From assembly GCA_964384205.1 (NCBI GenBank), contig CAYLKS010000042.1, positions 1-24,026 of the forward strand: a stretch of 24,026 bases of DNA, given 5' to 3'. The first letter of the stretch is position 1. Each line of letters begins with the position of its first letter. This stretch comes from CAYLKS01 sp964384205 [NCBI: uncultured bacterium] (GTDB lineage: Bacteria > JAGOEH01). The notes beneath the pieces were generated by a model that did no database searches, was not told the DNA's origin, and was given only the letters and a program-made list of their open reading frames with translations. Made by a program: the position numbers and the translations under genes. Below are positions 6,740 through 15,800 of the stretch, in pieces.

Positions 6740-9700
6740 TTAGTTTCCTTCTTTCATTCTATTGGTAAAATCTACCATAAATTCTCGCATGCCAGAATCC
6801 CCACCGTATTTTAGTTCAATATTATCCACTACAACTAATGGTTCTAAAATGAGATTATCACTTGTTTGAGTATTAATTATAGGTGTTTCTTTCTTAGGTT
6901 CAATATTGAATATTTTACTAAATATTTCTACAATATCCTGTCTATTGTTAGAATTGATATTTATAGATTTAGTTGTTTTTTGTTCTATACCCATAAAGTT
7001 AACATAAATTCCTTCTATTTCAGCAAAATATTTTATTGGGATAACAAGGTCTGCTTGTTTTGCACTTTCTGAAAATAGGCTATCAAATACAATTTTGTAT
7101 GTTGAATTTTTAACTAAATTAGAGTAAATATTTTTTTCCTCAGTGCCTACAGGATCAGAATTTACCATAAGTAATAAATCATATTTTTTATTAAGATCCA
7201 GAGTTTCTAAATTAAAATTATTTGCTAATAACCAGCCAAATGAATTAGAACGTATGAATCCATATAGTAGTCTTGGGTCATTATTTTTTATAATATTTAT
7301 TGTGTTTATTAGATGATATGCTTCATTACTTGCTAATGGCTTTTTGAAAATAAATATTGATTTTTTATCGAGAAGTTCTTGAGCAAGATTTCTTATTTCT
7401 TCTGAAATAATTGCTTTTTCTAATTGTTTTATGTACTCATTTGTATTTTTAAAATTATTTTGTTTTTGAAGGAGGAGTTTATTAATTGCCTTTAAGTCAT
7501 TTTCAACTTCTGTATTAGTTATGATGAGATTTCCTGTTTTTTGAAATTCTTTTAATTTCACGTCAAAATTTTTACCTAATACATATACCTTTTTACCATC
7601 TTTCAGATGTTTTATAATTTTTAATGTTATTACAGAATCTAAGAATTGAGAGTCTAATATTATTATAATATCAGTTTCTTCAAATCGTTTATTACTTGCT
7701 CCAAAATATTGTAAAAGACCATATTTATTTAGAGAATTTACAATATTGACATAATTATTTTGAAATACAGATGCTTTATCTCCATTGATTTGTTTGATTT
7801 GATAATAAAAATCTAAAGGCAATCCTTCACCTATTAGAAATAATTTATTAGAGGTGCTTTCGACTTTATTTTTTAATATTTCTAAAGCTTCTGATATTGC
7901 AATAGGTTTAAAATTTCCGTTTTCTTTTATTAAAGCATCTTTTAGTAAATTATTGTCATTGAAAACCTCGTGTCCGAATCTTCCAACTTTACAGAGAAAT
8001 CCTTTATTGAGTTCAGAATTTAGATCTCCTGTTACTCTGGTTATTTTATCACCATAGGTATGTATATTGATATTGCACCCAACAGAGCAGAATGTACATA
8101 TGCTTTGAGTAATTGTTTCTTTAAAAGGACCTGGTTTTGCAAATGATGGATTTTTTTCAGTTAGAGCACCAACAGGACATGATTGTACGCACTGTCCGCA
8201 GGTTTCACAATTTGTTGCCATTAGAGGATCATTAAAACTTGGCATTATAACAGCATCGAATCCTCTTTTTACAAATCCCCATGAATAGGTTTTTTGAACT
8301 TCTTCACAAATTCTGACACATCGTCCGCAATTTATACATTTATTAGGCTCGATTCTAATGAAAGGATGAGAATCATCTACAGGAATATTTTTATAAGAGC
8401 CTAATAAACTTGTAATATTAACTTGATAATCAGTGGCATATTTTTTTAATTTACATTCGAATACATCTTTACAGCCACATTCAAGGCAACGCTGGGCTTC
8501 TTTTATAGCTTGTTCTTCTGAATAGCCTAATTCTATTTCTTTGAAATTAGTTTTTCTTTTTTCAGGTTTTAAAACAGGCATTTTTTCTCTTGGCACTTTA
8601 GGATATTCTGCAAAATCTTCTGGAGTTAATTCTTTAAAATCATCTTTTCTAATGACAAATTCTTTTATAGGTTTAGTTACTTTACCTGTTCGTAGATATT
8701 CGTGTATAGATTTTGCAGCTTTCCCGCTTCCGGCTATTGCATCGATTGCAGCAGCAGGTCCTGTTACTGCATCTCCAATTGCGAATATCCCTTCTATATT
8801 TGTAGCCATTGTATCTTCATCAACAACAAAAGTATTCCATCTTGTAACATCAGGAATTTCTTTTTCATTTTCCAGGAATGATAAATCCACAGTTTGGCCA
8901 ATAGCAGCAATAACATTATCAACATCTATATAATATTCAGAATCTTCTATAGGTATAGGGCGTCTTCTTCCAGACTCATCTGGTTCACCTAATTGCATCT
9001 TTATACATTTTAATTTTTCTACTTTTTTATTACCAATAACTTCTAAAGGAGCAGTTAAATAATGGAATTGAATTCCTTCTTCTATGGCTTCTTCTACTTC
9101 AATATCGTTTGCAGGCATTTCATTTCTTGTACGTCTATATAGTACCATTACATTTTCTGCCCCTAATCGTAATGATGTTCTTGCTGCATCCATAGCAGTA
9201 TTTCCACCACCAATTACAGCTACAGTTTTACCTATTTCCACTTTTTTGCCAGATGCTACATCTCTTAAGAAATCAACACCAACATATACACCGGGGATAT
9301 CTTCACCTTTTGCACGCATTCCCATACCTTTTTGCGCACCAACAGCGAACAGAATTGCTTTATATCCTTGTTTCTTTAAATCTTCTATTGTAAAATCTTT
9401 TCCCAATTCTTGATTGCATTTTATTTCAAATCCTACACCTGCCTTTGTCATTATATCGATTTCAGCGTCTAATATTTTTTTTGGTAATCTATATTCAGGG
9501 ATACCATATCTTAACATTCCACCGGGTTTCGGTAATTTTTCAAAAACGGTTGATTTATAGCCTTCGATGGCTAAATAATATGCTGCTGTTAGTCCTCCGG
9601 GGCCGGAACCTATTATAGCAATTTTTTCAGGATATTCAGCTTTATTTTTTGGAATAAAAGGATCTCCAGATTCTAAATCTTTATCAGCGACAAATCTTTT

Positions 9701-10210
9701 TAAGTAATCAATAGCTACAGGTTCATCATCGAATATACCTCTTCTACATTTTGCTTCACAAGGTCTTGTGCATACTCTACCAATAGATAGAGGCATTGGG
9801 TTTGTTTCTTTAATTAATTTTAGTGATTCTTTAAATTGTTTATTTGCAATAAGGGCAATATATCCTTGAACATCTACTCCAGCCGGACAGGTTAGTGTAC
9901 ATGGAGCTTTACAATCTGCATAATGGTTAGAAAGCAGTAGTTCTAAAGCCATTTTTCTAACTTTTTTGATATTTTCTTCAGATGTTTTTATTCTCATTCC
10001 AGGAGCAACTTTAGTAGCACAGGCTGGTTTAAATGCCCTCATTCCTTCAATTTCAACAACACAAACAAAGCATGAACCAAAAGGTATAAGGTTTTTATCA
10101 TGACATAAAGTAGGGATTTCAACGCCCTGATCTTCTGCAACCTGTAATATAGTTTTATCAGGTGCAACTTCTATATCTTTACCATTAAAATTTATAGTAA
10201 TTTTATCCAT
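6740..10210 (-). CDS. Multi-domain NAD(P)H Fe-S flavoprotein: NuoG-like/GltD-like/ferredoxin/vestigial molybdopterin oxidoreductase fusion
   Basis: A 1156-residue cytoplasmic electron-transfer protein. Domains in order: a NuoG/HydA-type [2Fe-2S] domain with Cys36, 47, 50 and 64; a GltD-type N-terminal Fe-S region (His96, Cys100, 104, 108, then Cys147, 151, 155); an FAD-binding motif GSGPGG (201-206); a second dinucleotide fold GGGNTAMDA (334-342) followed by YRRTRNEMPA, as in NADPH-using GltD; the FAD closing motif GIFAIGDA; CLECGC (575-580); two ferredoxin [4Fe-4S] motifs (Cys625-635 and Cys668-678); and a molybdopterin Fe4S4 motif (Cys705, 708, 712, 740). The last 400 residues resemble a decayed NuoG/formate dehydrogenase alpha domain, ending in the family-like ADLVIP..AEIEGIYVNFMGIEQ, with no Cys/Sec ligand for molybdenum recognisable. 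AAAGGAGAG precedes the ATG. It follows the NuoF-like gene by 11 bases. It probably joins NuoE/NuoF to pass electrons between NADH, NADP(H) and ferredoxin; the direction and partner are inference. Confidence 0.88.
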   Translation of the reverse strand: MDKITINFNGKDIEVAPDKTILQVAEDQGVEIPTLCHDKNLIPFGSCFVCVVEIEGMRAFKPACATKVAPGMRIKTSEENIKKVRKMALELLLSNHYADCKAPCTLTCPAGVDVQGYIALIANKQFKESLKLIKETNPMPLSIGRVCTRPCEAKCRRGIFDDEPVAIDYLKRFVADKDLESGDPFIPKNKAEYPEKIAIIGSGPGGLTAAYYLAIEGYKSTVFEKLPKPGGMLRYGIPEYRLPKKILDAEIDIMTKAGVGFEIKCNQELGKDFTIEDLKKQGYKAILFAVGAQKGMGMRAKGEDIPGVYVGVDFLRDVASGKKVEIGKTVAVIGGGNTAMDAARTSLRLGAENVMVLYRRTRNEMPANDIEVEEAIEEGIQFHYLTAPLEVIGNKKVEKLKCIKMQLGEPDESGRRRPIPIEDSEYYIDVDNVIAAIGQTVDLSFLENEKEIPDVTRWNTFVVDEDTMATNIEGIFAIGDAVTGPAAAIDAIAGSGKAAKSIHEYLRTGKVTKPIKEFVIRKDDFKELTPEDFAEYPKVPREKMPVLKPEKRKTNFKEIELGYSEEQAIKEAQRCLECGCKDVFECKLKKYATDYQVNITSLLGSYKNIPVDDSHPFIRIEPNKCINCGRCVRICEEVQKTYSWGFVKRGFDAVIMPSFNDPLMATNCETCGQCVQSCPVGALTEKNPSFAKPGPFKETITQSICTFCSVGCNINIHTYGDKITRVTGDLNSELNKGFLCKVGRFGHEVFNDNNLLKDALIKENGNFKPIAISEALEILKNKVESTSNKLFLIGEGLPLDFYYQIKQINGDKASVFQNNYVNIVNSLNKYGLLQYFGASNKRFEETDIIIILDSQFLDSVITLKIIKHLKDGKKVYVLGKNFDVKLKEFQKTGNLIITNTEVENDLKAINKLLLQKQNNFKNTNEYIKQLEKAIISEEIRNLAQELLDKKSIFIFKKPLASNEAYHLINTINIIKNNDPRLLYGFIRSNSFGWLLANNFNLETLDLNKKYDLLLMVNSDPVGTEEKNIYSNLVKNSTYKIVFDSLFSESAKQADLVIPIKYFAEIEGIYVNFMGIEQKTTKSININSNNRQDIVEIFSKIFNIEPKKETPIINTQTSDNLILEPLVVVDNIELKYGGDSGMREFMVDFTNRMKEGN

Positions 10211-10221
10211 AGTACTCTCCT

Positions 10222-12000
10222 TTATATTACAATAATTGCTTTAGTAGGACATTTGATTTTACAAGCACCGCATTTAATACATTTATCAGGATCAATAACA
10301 TGTTTTTCTTTAGGAGCACCAGAGATAGCATCTACAGGACATGTTTTTGCACATAAAGTACAGCCAACACATTTTTCTGGTATGATTTTATATTGGATTA
10401 GTGGTTTACAAACACCTGCAGGGCATTTTTTATCTTTAATATGAGCAATATATTCATCTTTAAAATATTTTAATGTTGTCAGTACTGGATTTGGAGCAGT
10501 TTGTCCAAGGCCACATAAAGAGCTATTTTTTATATTATATGCAAGCTCTTCTAATAAATCCAGATCTTCCATTTTACCTTCACCATTGGAAATACGCTCA
10601 AGAATTTCAAGCATTCGTCTTGTACCTACTCTACAGTATGTACATTTTCCACATGATTCGCTTTGAGTAAATTTTAGAAAGAATTTGGCAACATCTATCA
10701 TACAGGTGCCTTCATCCATAACCACCATACCGCCGGAGCCCATAATAGCACCTGTTGCAGTAACTGAGTCATAATCTACAATAGTATCAATTAATTCAGC
10801 AGGTATACATCCACCAGAAGGTCCTCCTAATTGTACAGCTTTGAATTTTTTATCATCTTTTATACCGCCGCCGATTTTAAAAATTATATCTTTTAGAGGC
10901 ATACCCATTGAAACTTCTATGAGACCACCTCTTTTTATTTTACCAGCTAATGCAAAAACTTTGGTGCCAGGACTTTTTTCTGTTCCATATTTACGGAATT
11001 CTTCTGCTCCTTTTCTTATAATCCATGGTATATTTGCATAGGTTTCAACATTATTTATATTGGTAGGTTTTCCCCAGAGTCCTGAATTTGCAGGAAATGG
11101 AGGTCTAATTCTTGGCATACCTCTTTTACCTTCAATTGATGCAATTAGAGCAGTTTCTTCACCACAAACGAAAGCACCAGCGCCTTCTTTTATTTTTATT
11201 TTCAAAGAAAAATCTGTGCCTAAAATGTTTTTTCCGAGAAAGTTTCTTTCTTCAGCCTGTTTGATGGCAATTTGTAATCTTTTTATTGCAAGAGGGTACT
11301 CTGCTCTTACATATATATAGCCCTCATCTGCTCCTATTGCATAAGCAGCAATTGCCATACCTTCTAATACTCTATGAGGATCTCCTTCCATTACAGATCT
11401 ATCCATGAATGCACCTGGATCTCCTTCATCACCATTGCAAATAACATATTTTTTATCACCTTTTGCCTTGTGTGCAAATTCCCATTTTAAGCCTGTTGGA
11501 AATCCACCACCGCCTCTACCACGGAGACCTGATTTTTTTATTTCTTCTATTACTTCCATCTGTGAGAATTCTTTTAAAACTTTTTCCAATGCTTTATATC
11601 CATCTTTATTTATATATTCATTAATTTCTTCTGGATTTATTTCCCCGCAGTTTTCAAGCACTATTCTTGTTTGATGCTCATAATAGGGTTTTTCAGTGCC
11701 TTCATTATGATTATCTTTTATAATCCATTCCTCAATTGGAGGATTTCCTTGAAGGTGATTATCTAATATTTTATCAAGACGTTTTTCATCAACATCACCG
11801 TATATATATTCATTATCATTTTCATCAATTATAGAGATAAGAGGTTCTTTATAACACATTCCAATACAACCAGTAGGTTCTAATGGTATATTTAGATTTT
11901 TTTCTTTTAATATTTCTGAGGTTTTATCAAAAATTTTAGAAGCACCAGCAGCAATTCCACATGTGCCAAGGCCAACTAACACTTTTTTTATTTGACTCAT
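10222..12000 (-). CDS. nuoF: NADH dehydrogenase/hydrogenase-type flavoprotein subunit (NuoF/HydB/HndC-like)
   Basis: A 592-residue NADH-oxidising FMN subunit of the soluble HydB/HndC type. The N-terminal thioredoxin-like [2Fe-2S] domain is atypical: Cys14, Cys45 and Cys49 are visible, but the position of the first ligand is Gly (VGLGTCGIAAGA). Next come the glycine-rich GLRGRGGGGFPTGLKW (158-173), CNGDEGDPGAFMDR and GAGAFVCGEETALIASIEG, which bind NADH and FMN, then the [4Fe-4S] ligands SCGKCTYC (450-456) and Cys496. Unlike complex I NuoF, it has a C-terminal two-[4Fe-4S] ferredoxin (Cys544-554 and 574-584), the form found in electron-bifurcating hydrogenases and NAD-linked formate dehydrogenases. 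GGGGGA lies just before ATG 12000. It lies between the NuoE-like gene (9-base gap) and the large fusion gene. Confidence 0.94.
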   Translation of the reverse strand: MSQIKKVLVGLGTCGIAAGASKIFDKTSEILKEKNLNIPLEPTGCIGMCYKEPLISIIDENDNEYIYGDVDEKRLDKILDNHLQGNPPIEEWIIKDNHNEGTEKPYYEHQTRIVLENCGEINPEEINEYINKDGYKALEKVLKEFSQMEVIEEIKKSGLRGRGGGGFPTGLKWEFAHKAKGDKKYVICNGDEGDPGAFMDRSVMEGDPHRVLEGMAIAAYAIGADEGYIYVRAEYPLAIKRLQIAIKQAEERNFLGKNILGTDFSLKIKIKEGAGAFVCGEETALIASIEGKRGMPRIRPPFPANSGLWGKPTNINNVETYANIPWIIRKGAEEFRKYGTEKSPGTKVFALAGKIKRGGLIEVSMGMPLKDIIFKIGGGIKDDKKFKAVQLGGPSGGCIPAELIDTIVDYDSVTATGAIMGSGGMVVMDEGTCMIDVAKFFLKFTQSESCGKCTYCRVGTRRMLEILERISNGEGKMEDLDLLEELAYNIKNSSLCGLGQTAPNPVLTTLKYFKDEYIAHIKDKKCPAGVCKPLIQYKIIPEKCVGCTLCAKTCPVDAISGAPKEKHVIDPDKCIKCGACKIKCPTKAIIVI

Positions 12001-12009
12001 ATATTCCCC

Positions 12010-12498
12010 CTATCCTTCATATTCATCGAGAATTTTTCTTACTTTATCAGGAGTTAATTTTCCGAATGTATCTTCATTTATCATCATTACAGGAGCTAAA
12101 GAACAGCAACCAAGACATGCTACTCTTGTTAGAGTATATTTTAGATCAGGAGTTGTTTCATTATCTTTTATATTAAGATGGTTTTCAATTGTTTCTGAAA
12201 TCATTTCTGCACCTGCAACATGACATGCAGTACCGTGGCAAACCTTAATTATATTTCTACCCATAGGAGTTAATCTAAATTGGGCATAAAATGTAGCAAC
12301 ACCATATATTTGTTCTCCAGGAATACCTATATAGTCAGAAAGTCGCCTGAGAATTGTTTTTGGAAGATATCCGAAAATATCCTGAGTTTTTTGAAGTATA
12401 GGAATAACCATTCCTTCATAAGAATCAAGGTTGTCAAGATATTCTTTTAATTCATTCCATTTTTTTTCATCGATTTGCTCAATAACTTGATTTGCCAT
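12010..12498 (-). CDS. nuoE: NADH dehydrogenase/hydrogenase [2Fe-2S] subunit (NuoE/HydC/HndA-like)
   Basis: A 162-residue thioredoxin-fold [2Fe-2S] protein. The helical N-terminus carries the family stretch GYLPKTILRRLSDYIGIP and GVATFYAQF. The four cluster ligands are Cys87 and Cys92 (CHGTACH) and Cys128 and Cys132 (CLGCC). Length is normal for NuoE. It relays electrons beside the FMN of the NuoF-like subunit encoded immediately downstream. AAGGGGGA upstream of ATG 12498 is a strong binding site. Membrane subunits of complex I are absent, so the complex is soluble rather than respiratory complex I. Confidence 0.95.
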   Translation of the reverse strand: MANQVIEQIDEKKWNELKEYLDNLDSYEGMVIPILQKTQDIFGYLPKTILRRLSDYIGIPGEQIYGVATFYAQFRLTPMGRNIIKVCHGTACHVAGAEMISETIENHLNIKDNETTPDLKYTLTRVACLGCCSLAPVMMINEDTFGKLTPDKVRKILDEYEG

Positions 12499-12508
12499 TA
12501 TATCCCCC

Positions 12509-12781
12509 TTAAAAGAAATTATAATGTTTTTTTATATCTTCTTTTATGTCCCATACGCATGATAATCCTTTTTTAAAAATCACATAATCACCTTTTTTTA
12601 TTTCATATTTATTTCCAGATTTAGTTTCAACTACAACTTTACCTTCTAATATATAACAATGTTCTTCTGAGTCATAGTACCAATCAAATCTGGAAATTTC
12701 TTTCGTCCAGATTGGCCATGAATATACATCTTTTTGTTTTAATTCTTCTTCTGAAAGATTTAAAATTTCTACTTCTTTCAC
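12509..12781 (-). CDS. Small cupin-domain protein (Cupin_3/DUF861 type)
   Basis: A 90-residue single cupin. It opens with the family-like SWPIWTKEISRFDWYYDSEEHCYILEGKVVVE, in which Glu and His/Cys residues of cupin motif 1 can be seen, followed by the GDYVIFKKGLSCVWDI strand pair and the terminal KHYNFF. Such small proteins are usually annotated as ureidoglycine-aminohydrolase-like cupins, but their role is mostly unknown and I do not assign a reaction. The start is GTG 12781, with AAGGAG about 8 bases upstream. It is the first gene after the promoter at 12822-12849 and precedes the NuoE-like gene by 10 bases, so it is likely co-expressed with the redox complex. Confidence 0.85.
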   Translation of the reverse strand: MKEVEILNLSEEELKQKDVYSWPIWTKEISRFDWYYDSEEHCYILEGKVVVETKSGNKYEIKKGDYVIFKKGLSCVWDIKEDIKKHYNFF

Positions 12782-12821
12782 TTTTATCTCCTTTTTTATT
12801 TTTCCTTATTTATAATAACTA

Positions 12822-12849
12822 ATTATAAATTTTTTTTGCGAAAATACAA
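12822..12849 (-). promoter_or_regulatory. Promoter of the cupin-nuoE-nuoF-fusion-dut-tRNA operon
   Basis: On the minus strand, TTGTAT (12849 to 12844) and a perfect TATAAT (12827 to 12822) are 16 bases apart. The predicted start near 12815 leaves a leader of about 35 bases with an AAGGAG site. It is the only clear promoter upstream of this gene series, whose later genes are separated by 11 bases or fewer. Confidence 0.55.
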
Positions 12850-12890
12850 CCAAAATTATAAATTTAATTAATTTAAAAAATAAAAATTTT

Positions 12891-15800
12891 TTATAATTTG
12901 AGGTCAAATAGCTTCTCAATGTCTTTTTCATTAATTTTATAAGTATCTTTATGCTCCGGGTTTTCAATAATAGAATCTATTAATTCTTTTTTTCTTTCCT
13001 GCAATTTTATTATATTTTCTTCAATAGAACCTTTTGTTATTAATTTATAGATTACTACTTGATTTTTTTGCCCGATTCTGTGTACTCTATCGCTTGCCTG
13101 ATCTTCAATAGATGGATTCCACCATGGGTCGTAATGGATAACAATATCAGCTGAACTTAAATTTAATCCTGTGCCACCTGCTTTTAAACTAATTAAGAAT
13201 AATTTTATGTCTTCATTTTCATTGAAGTTTTTTACATGTTCCATTCGATTTTTAGTTTCTCCAGTTAAAAATTCGTATTTAATGTTTCTTTTTTCTATTT
13301 CTTGTTTTATTATTTCAAGCATTTTTACAAATTGACTAAAGATAAGAACTTTATGATTACCCTGTATTGCCTCATTTAATAAGCCTAATAATAATTCTAA
13401 TTTACTTGATTGTACTTTTGCTCCATTGATTTCATCTATTCCAATTAATGCAGGATGGCAACATATTTGTCTTAGCTTGGTTAATATTGCCAGGATTTCT
13501 ATTTGTGAATTTACCAGACCTTTTTCTTTTATGAGAGTTTTTACTTGTTTTTTAGCATTTTCAAGATATTCGACATATATTGCTCGTTCTTCTTCTGAAA
13601 ATTCTGCTTTTATATATTGTTCAATTTTTGGTGGGAGTTCTTTTAAAACATCAGATTTTAATCTTCTCAGTATAAAGGGGTTGATACGGGTTAATAGGTT
13701 TTGTTTTGCTTTTTTATCTTTATGTATAACTATAGGCTTTTCGTATAATTTTCTGAATCTTTTATGAGAATATAGAAAACCTGGCATTAGAAAATCGAAT
13801 AATGACCACATTTCTGTGATGCTATTTTCAATAGGAGTTCCTGTTAATATTAGTCTTTTTTTACTGTTTAATGATTTAGTAGCAATAGCATTTCTCGTAG
13901 ATGGGTTTTTTATAAGTTGTGCTTCATCTAAAATGATAAAATTGAAATTTACATGCTGGAGTTTATCGAAGTCATTTCTAAGTAATGCATAAGATGTGAT
14001 ATTTATTGTATAATTATTGATATTAGCTATTTTTTTATTTCTTTCGAAAATATTGCCATCAAGTACTTGATATTTAATTTCTTTAGCAAATTTTTCAATT
14101 TCGTTTTTCCAATTGTATAACAAAGAGGTGGGGCATACAATAAGATTAGGTGCTTTGATATTTTTATAGTAATCATAAAGTATAGCTCCTAATGCCTGAA
14201 TTGTTTTACCAAGCCCCATATCATCTGCTAATATACCACCGAGATTATATGATGTTAAGTTTATTATCCATTTCAATCCTTCTTTTTGATAAGAACGAAG
14301 TTTTGATAAATATTTTTTAGGTAATATAGATAATTGTATATCATCAGGTTTATGGATATTTTTGAAAAAACTTTCAGTTCTTTGATCTATTTGATAAGTT
14401 ATTTCTTGAAACATTTTTAATTTATTAAGTATATAAACACCTTTGGAAAGAGAAAGTAGCCCAATATCATTATCCATTTTTTCAATTTCGGAAGTAATTT
14501 CTTTTATTATGCCTAAAGTTTTTTTGTTTATTGGTATAAATTTTCCATTTTCTAATTTTATATATCCTTTAGAATCTTTTTTTTCTGTCAATAATTTTAT
14601 TGGGATATTGATATTATGTTCAGGAATTTCAAAAGAAACTTCAAAAAAATTGATTCCTGCTGATAGGGAAATATTAACTTTTGGAGTAGTATAATTAATA
14701 ATTTTTAATTCACTAAAATTTTTATGATAGTTTATTTCCCACTGGTCTTTTAGCTCTGGTAACACATCATATAAAAAGTGAAAAATTCTGTCATCTCCTT
14801 TTAATTCAAATATGTCAAAATCAACTTTTGAAAATTTCCATTTATTTAAACTTTTATATTTTTGTTTTTCAAATTCAAAATTTCTGACAATCCATACATC
14901 CTTATCATTTTTAAAATGTACTCTATTATCAGCAAGAGGATTTTCTATATTTGTAACTTCATATTTGCCATATTGAAATGTAAGCCTTGCTACTATTCTT
15001 GTATTTTTTTTATCATATGCTAAATATAGTTTGGCAATAGGTTTTTCTTTTATTAATTTAATATTTTTGAGATTTTCGGGCTTTTCTATTTTTACAATTT
15101 TTTCAAGTTTTGGGAGGATATAATATAGAAAATTTGGAATAACCTCGTTGGGAATAGTATTATTGAGTATCAGGTATTGAATACTGTCTTTGACAAATTT
15201 ATCATCGAAAATAAATAGAAGATAAAGTTTATTATTTTTTCTCAGAAAAATTTTATCTTTTGTAAATAATATATTTTCTTTTTCTATTGGAATAAGTTCA
15301 TTATGTTTAGTCCGTATTTTAAAATTGCATATTAAATTATCTATATCTGTTTCTAATTGTATAATAACGTCTGCTTCATGTGACTTAATAAATAAAGGTT
15401 CATTGTTATAATTGTAAATATTGTCATATTTAAAAATAAAATCAATAAATCTTCTTGAAAAAAATGCTGGTAATGAAATATCTCTTTGTTTATAATGGTA
15501 AAATGGTTCATGGGAGTCTATAATTTCTCTTAAATAAGTGAAAATTTCACGAGATTTTATATCAAAAAATTCTAATTTTAAAGGATAAATAATATTATTT
15601 AATTCTATAGATTCATTTCTGTAAAGTCTTATAAAAAAATTTTCAAAATTTGTTATGAATCTTTCTCCTTTTTTATCAACGAGTTTAAGTGAGATTTTGA
15701 TTTTTTGATTTGATAATACATTCGCAAAAAGTTTTATACTATATTTAGGTTCTATTATTGTGTCTTGCTTTGAAAAAAGATATTTGTATACTGGAGAATT

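Noticed and set aside
8541-8933. 130-codon open frame on the plus strand inside the large Fe-S flavoprotein gene
   Set aside because: It is antisense to a strongly conserved coding region, shows no family motif and has no supporting ribosome binding site; other antisense open frames in 9084-11674 and 13426-14694 were rejected for the same reason.
6740-12000. [FeFe]-hydrogenase (HydABC) or NAD-linked formate dehydrogenase
   Set aside because: Subunit types match HydB/HydC, but none of the H-cluster cysteine motifs and no Cys/Sec molybdenum ligand is visible in the large subunit.
6740-12498. Respiratory complex I
   Set aside because: No membrane or NuoB/C/D/I subunit is present, and NuoF has the C-terminal ferredoxin of soluble complexes.
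12853-12899. 10-bp inverted repeat AAATTATAAA/TTTATAATTT after the SNF2 gene as a terminator
   Set aside because: The arms are entirely A/T with a 27-base loop, easily explained by base composition.
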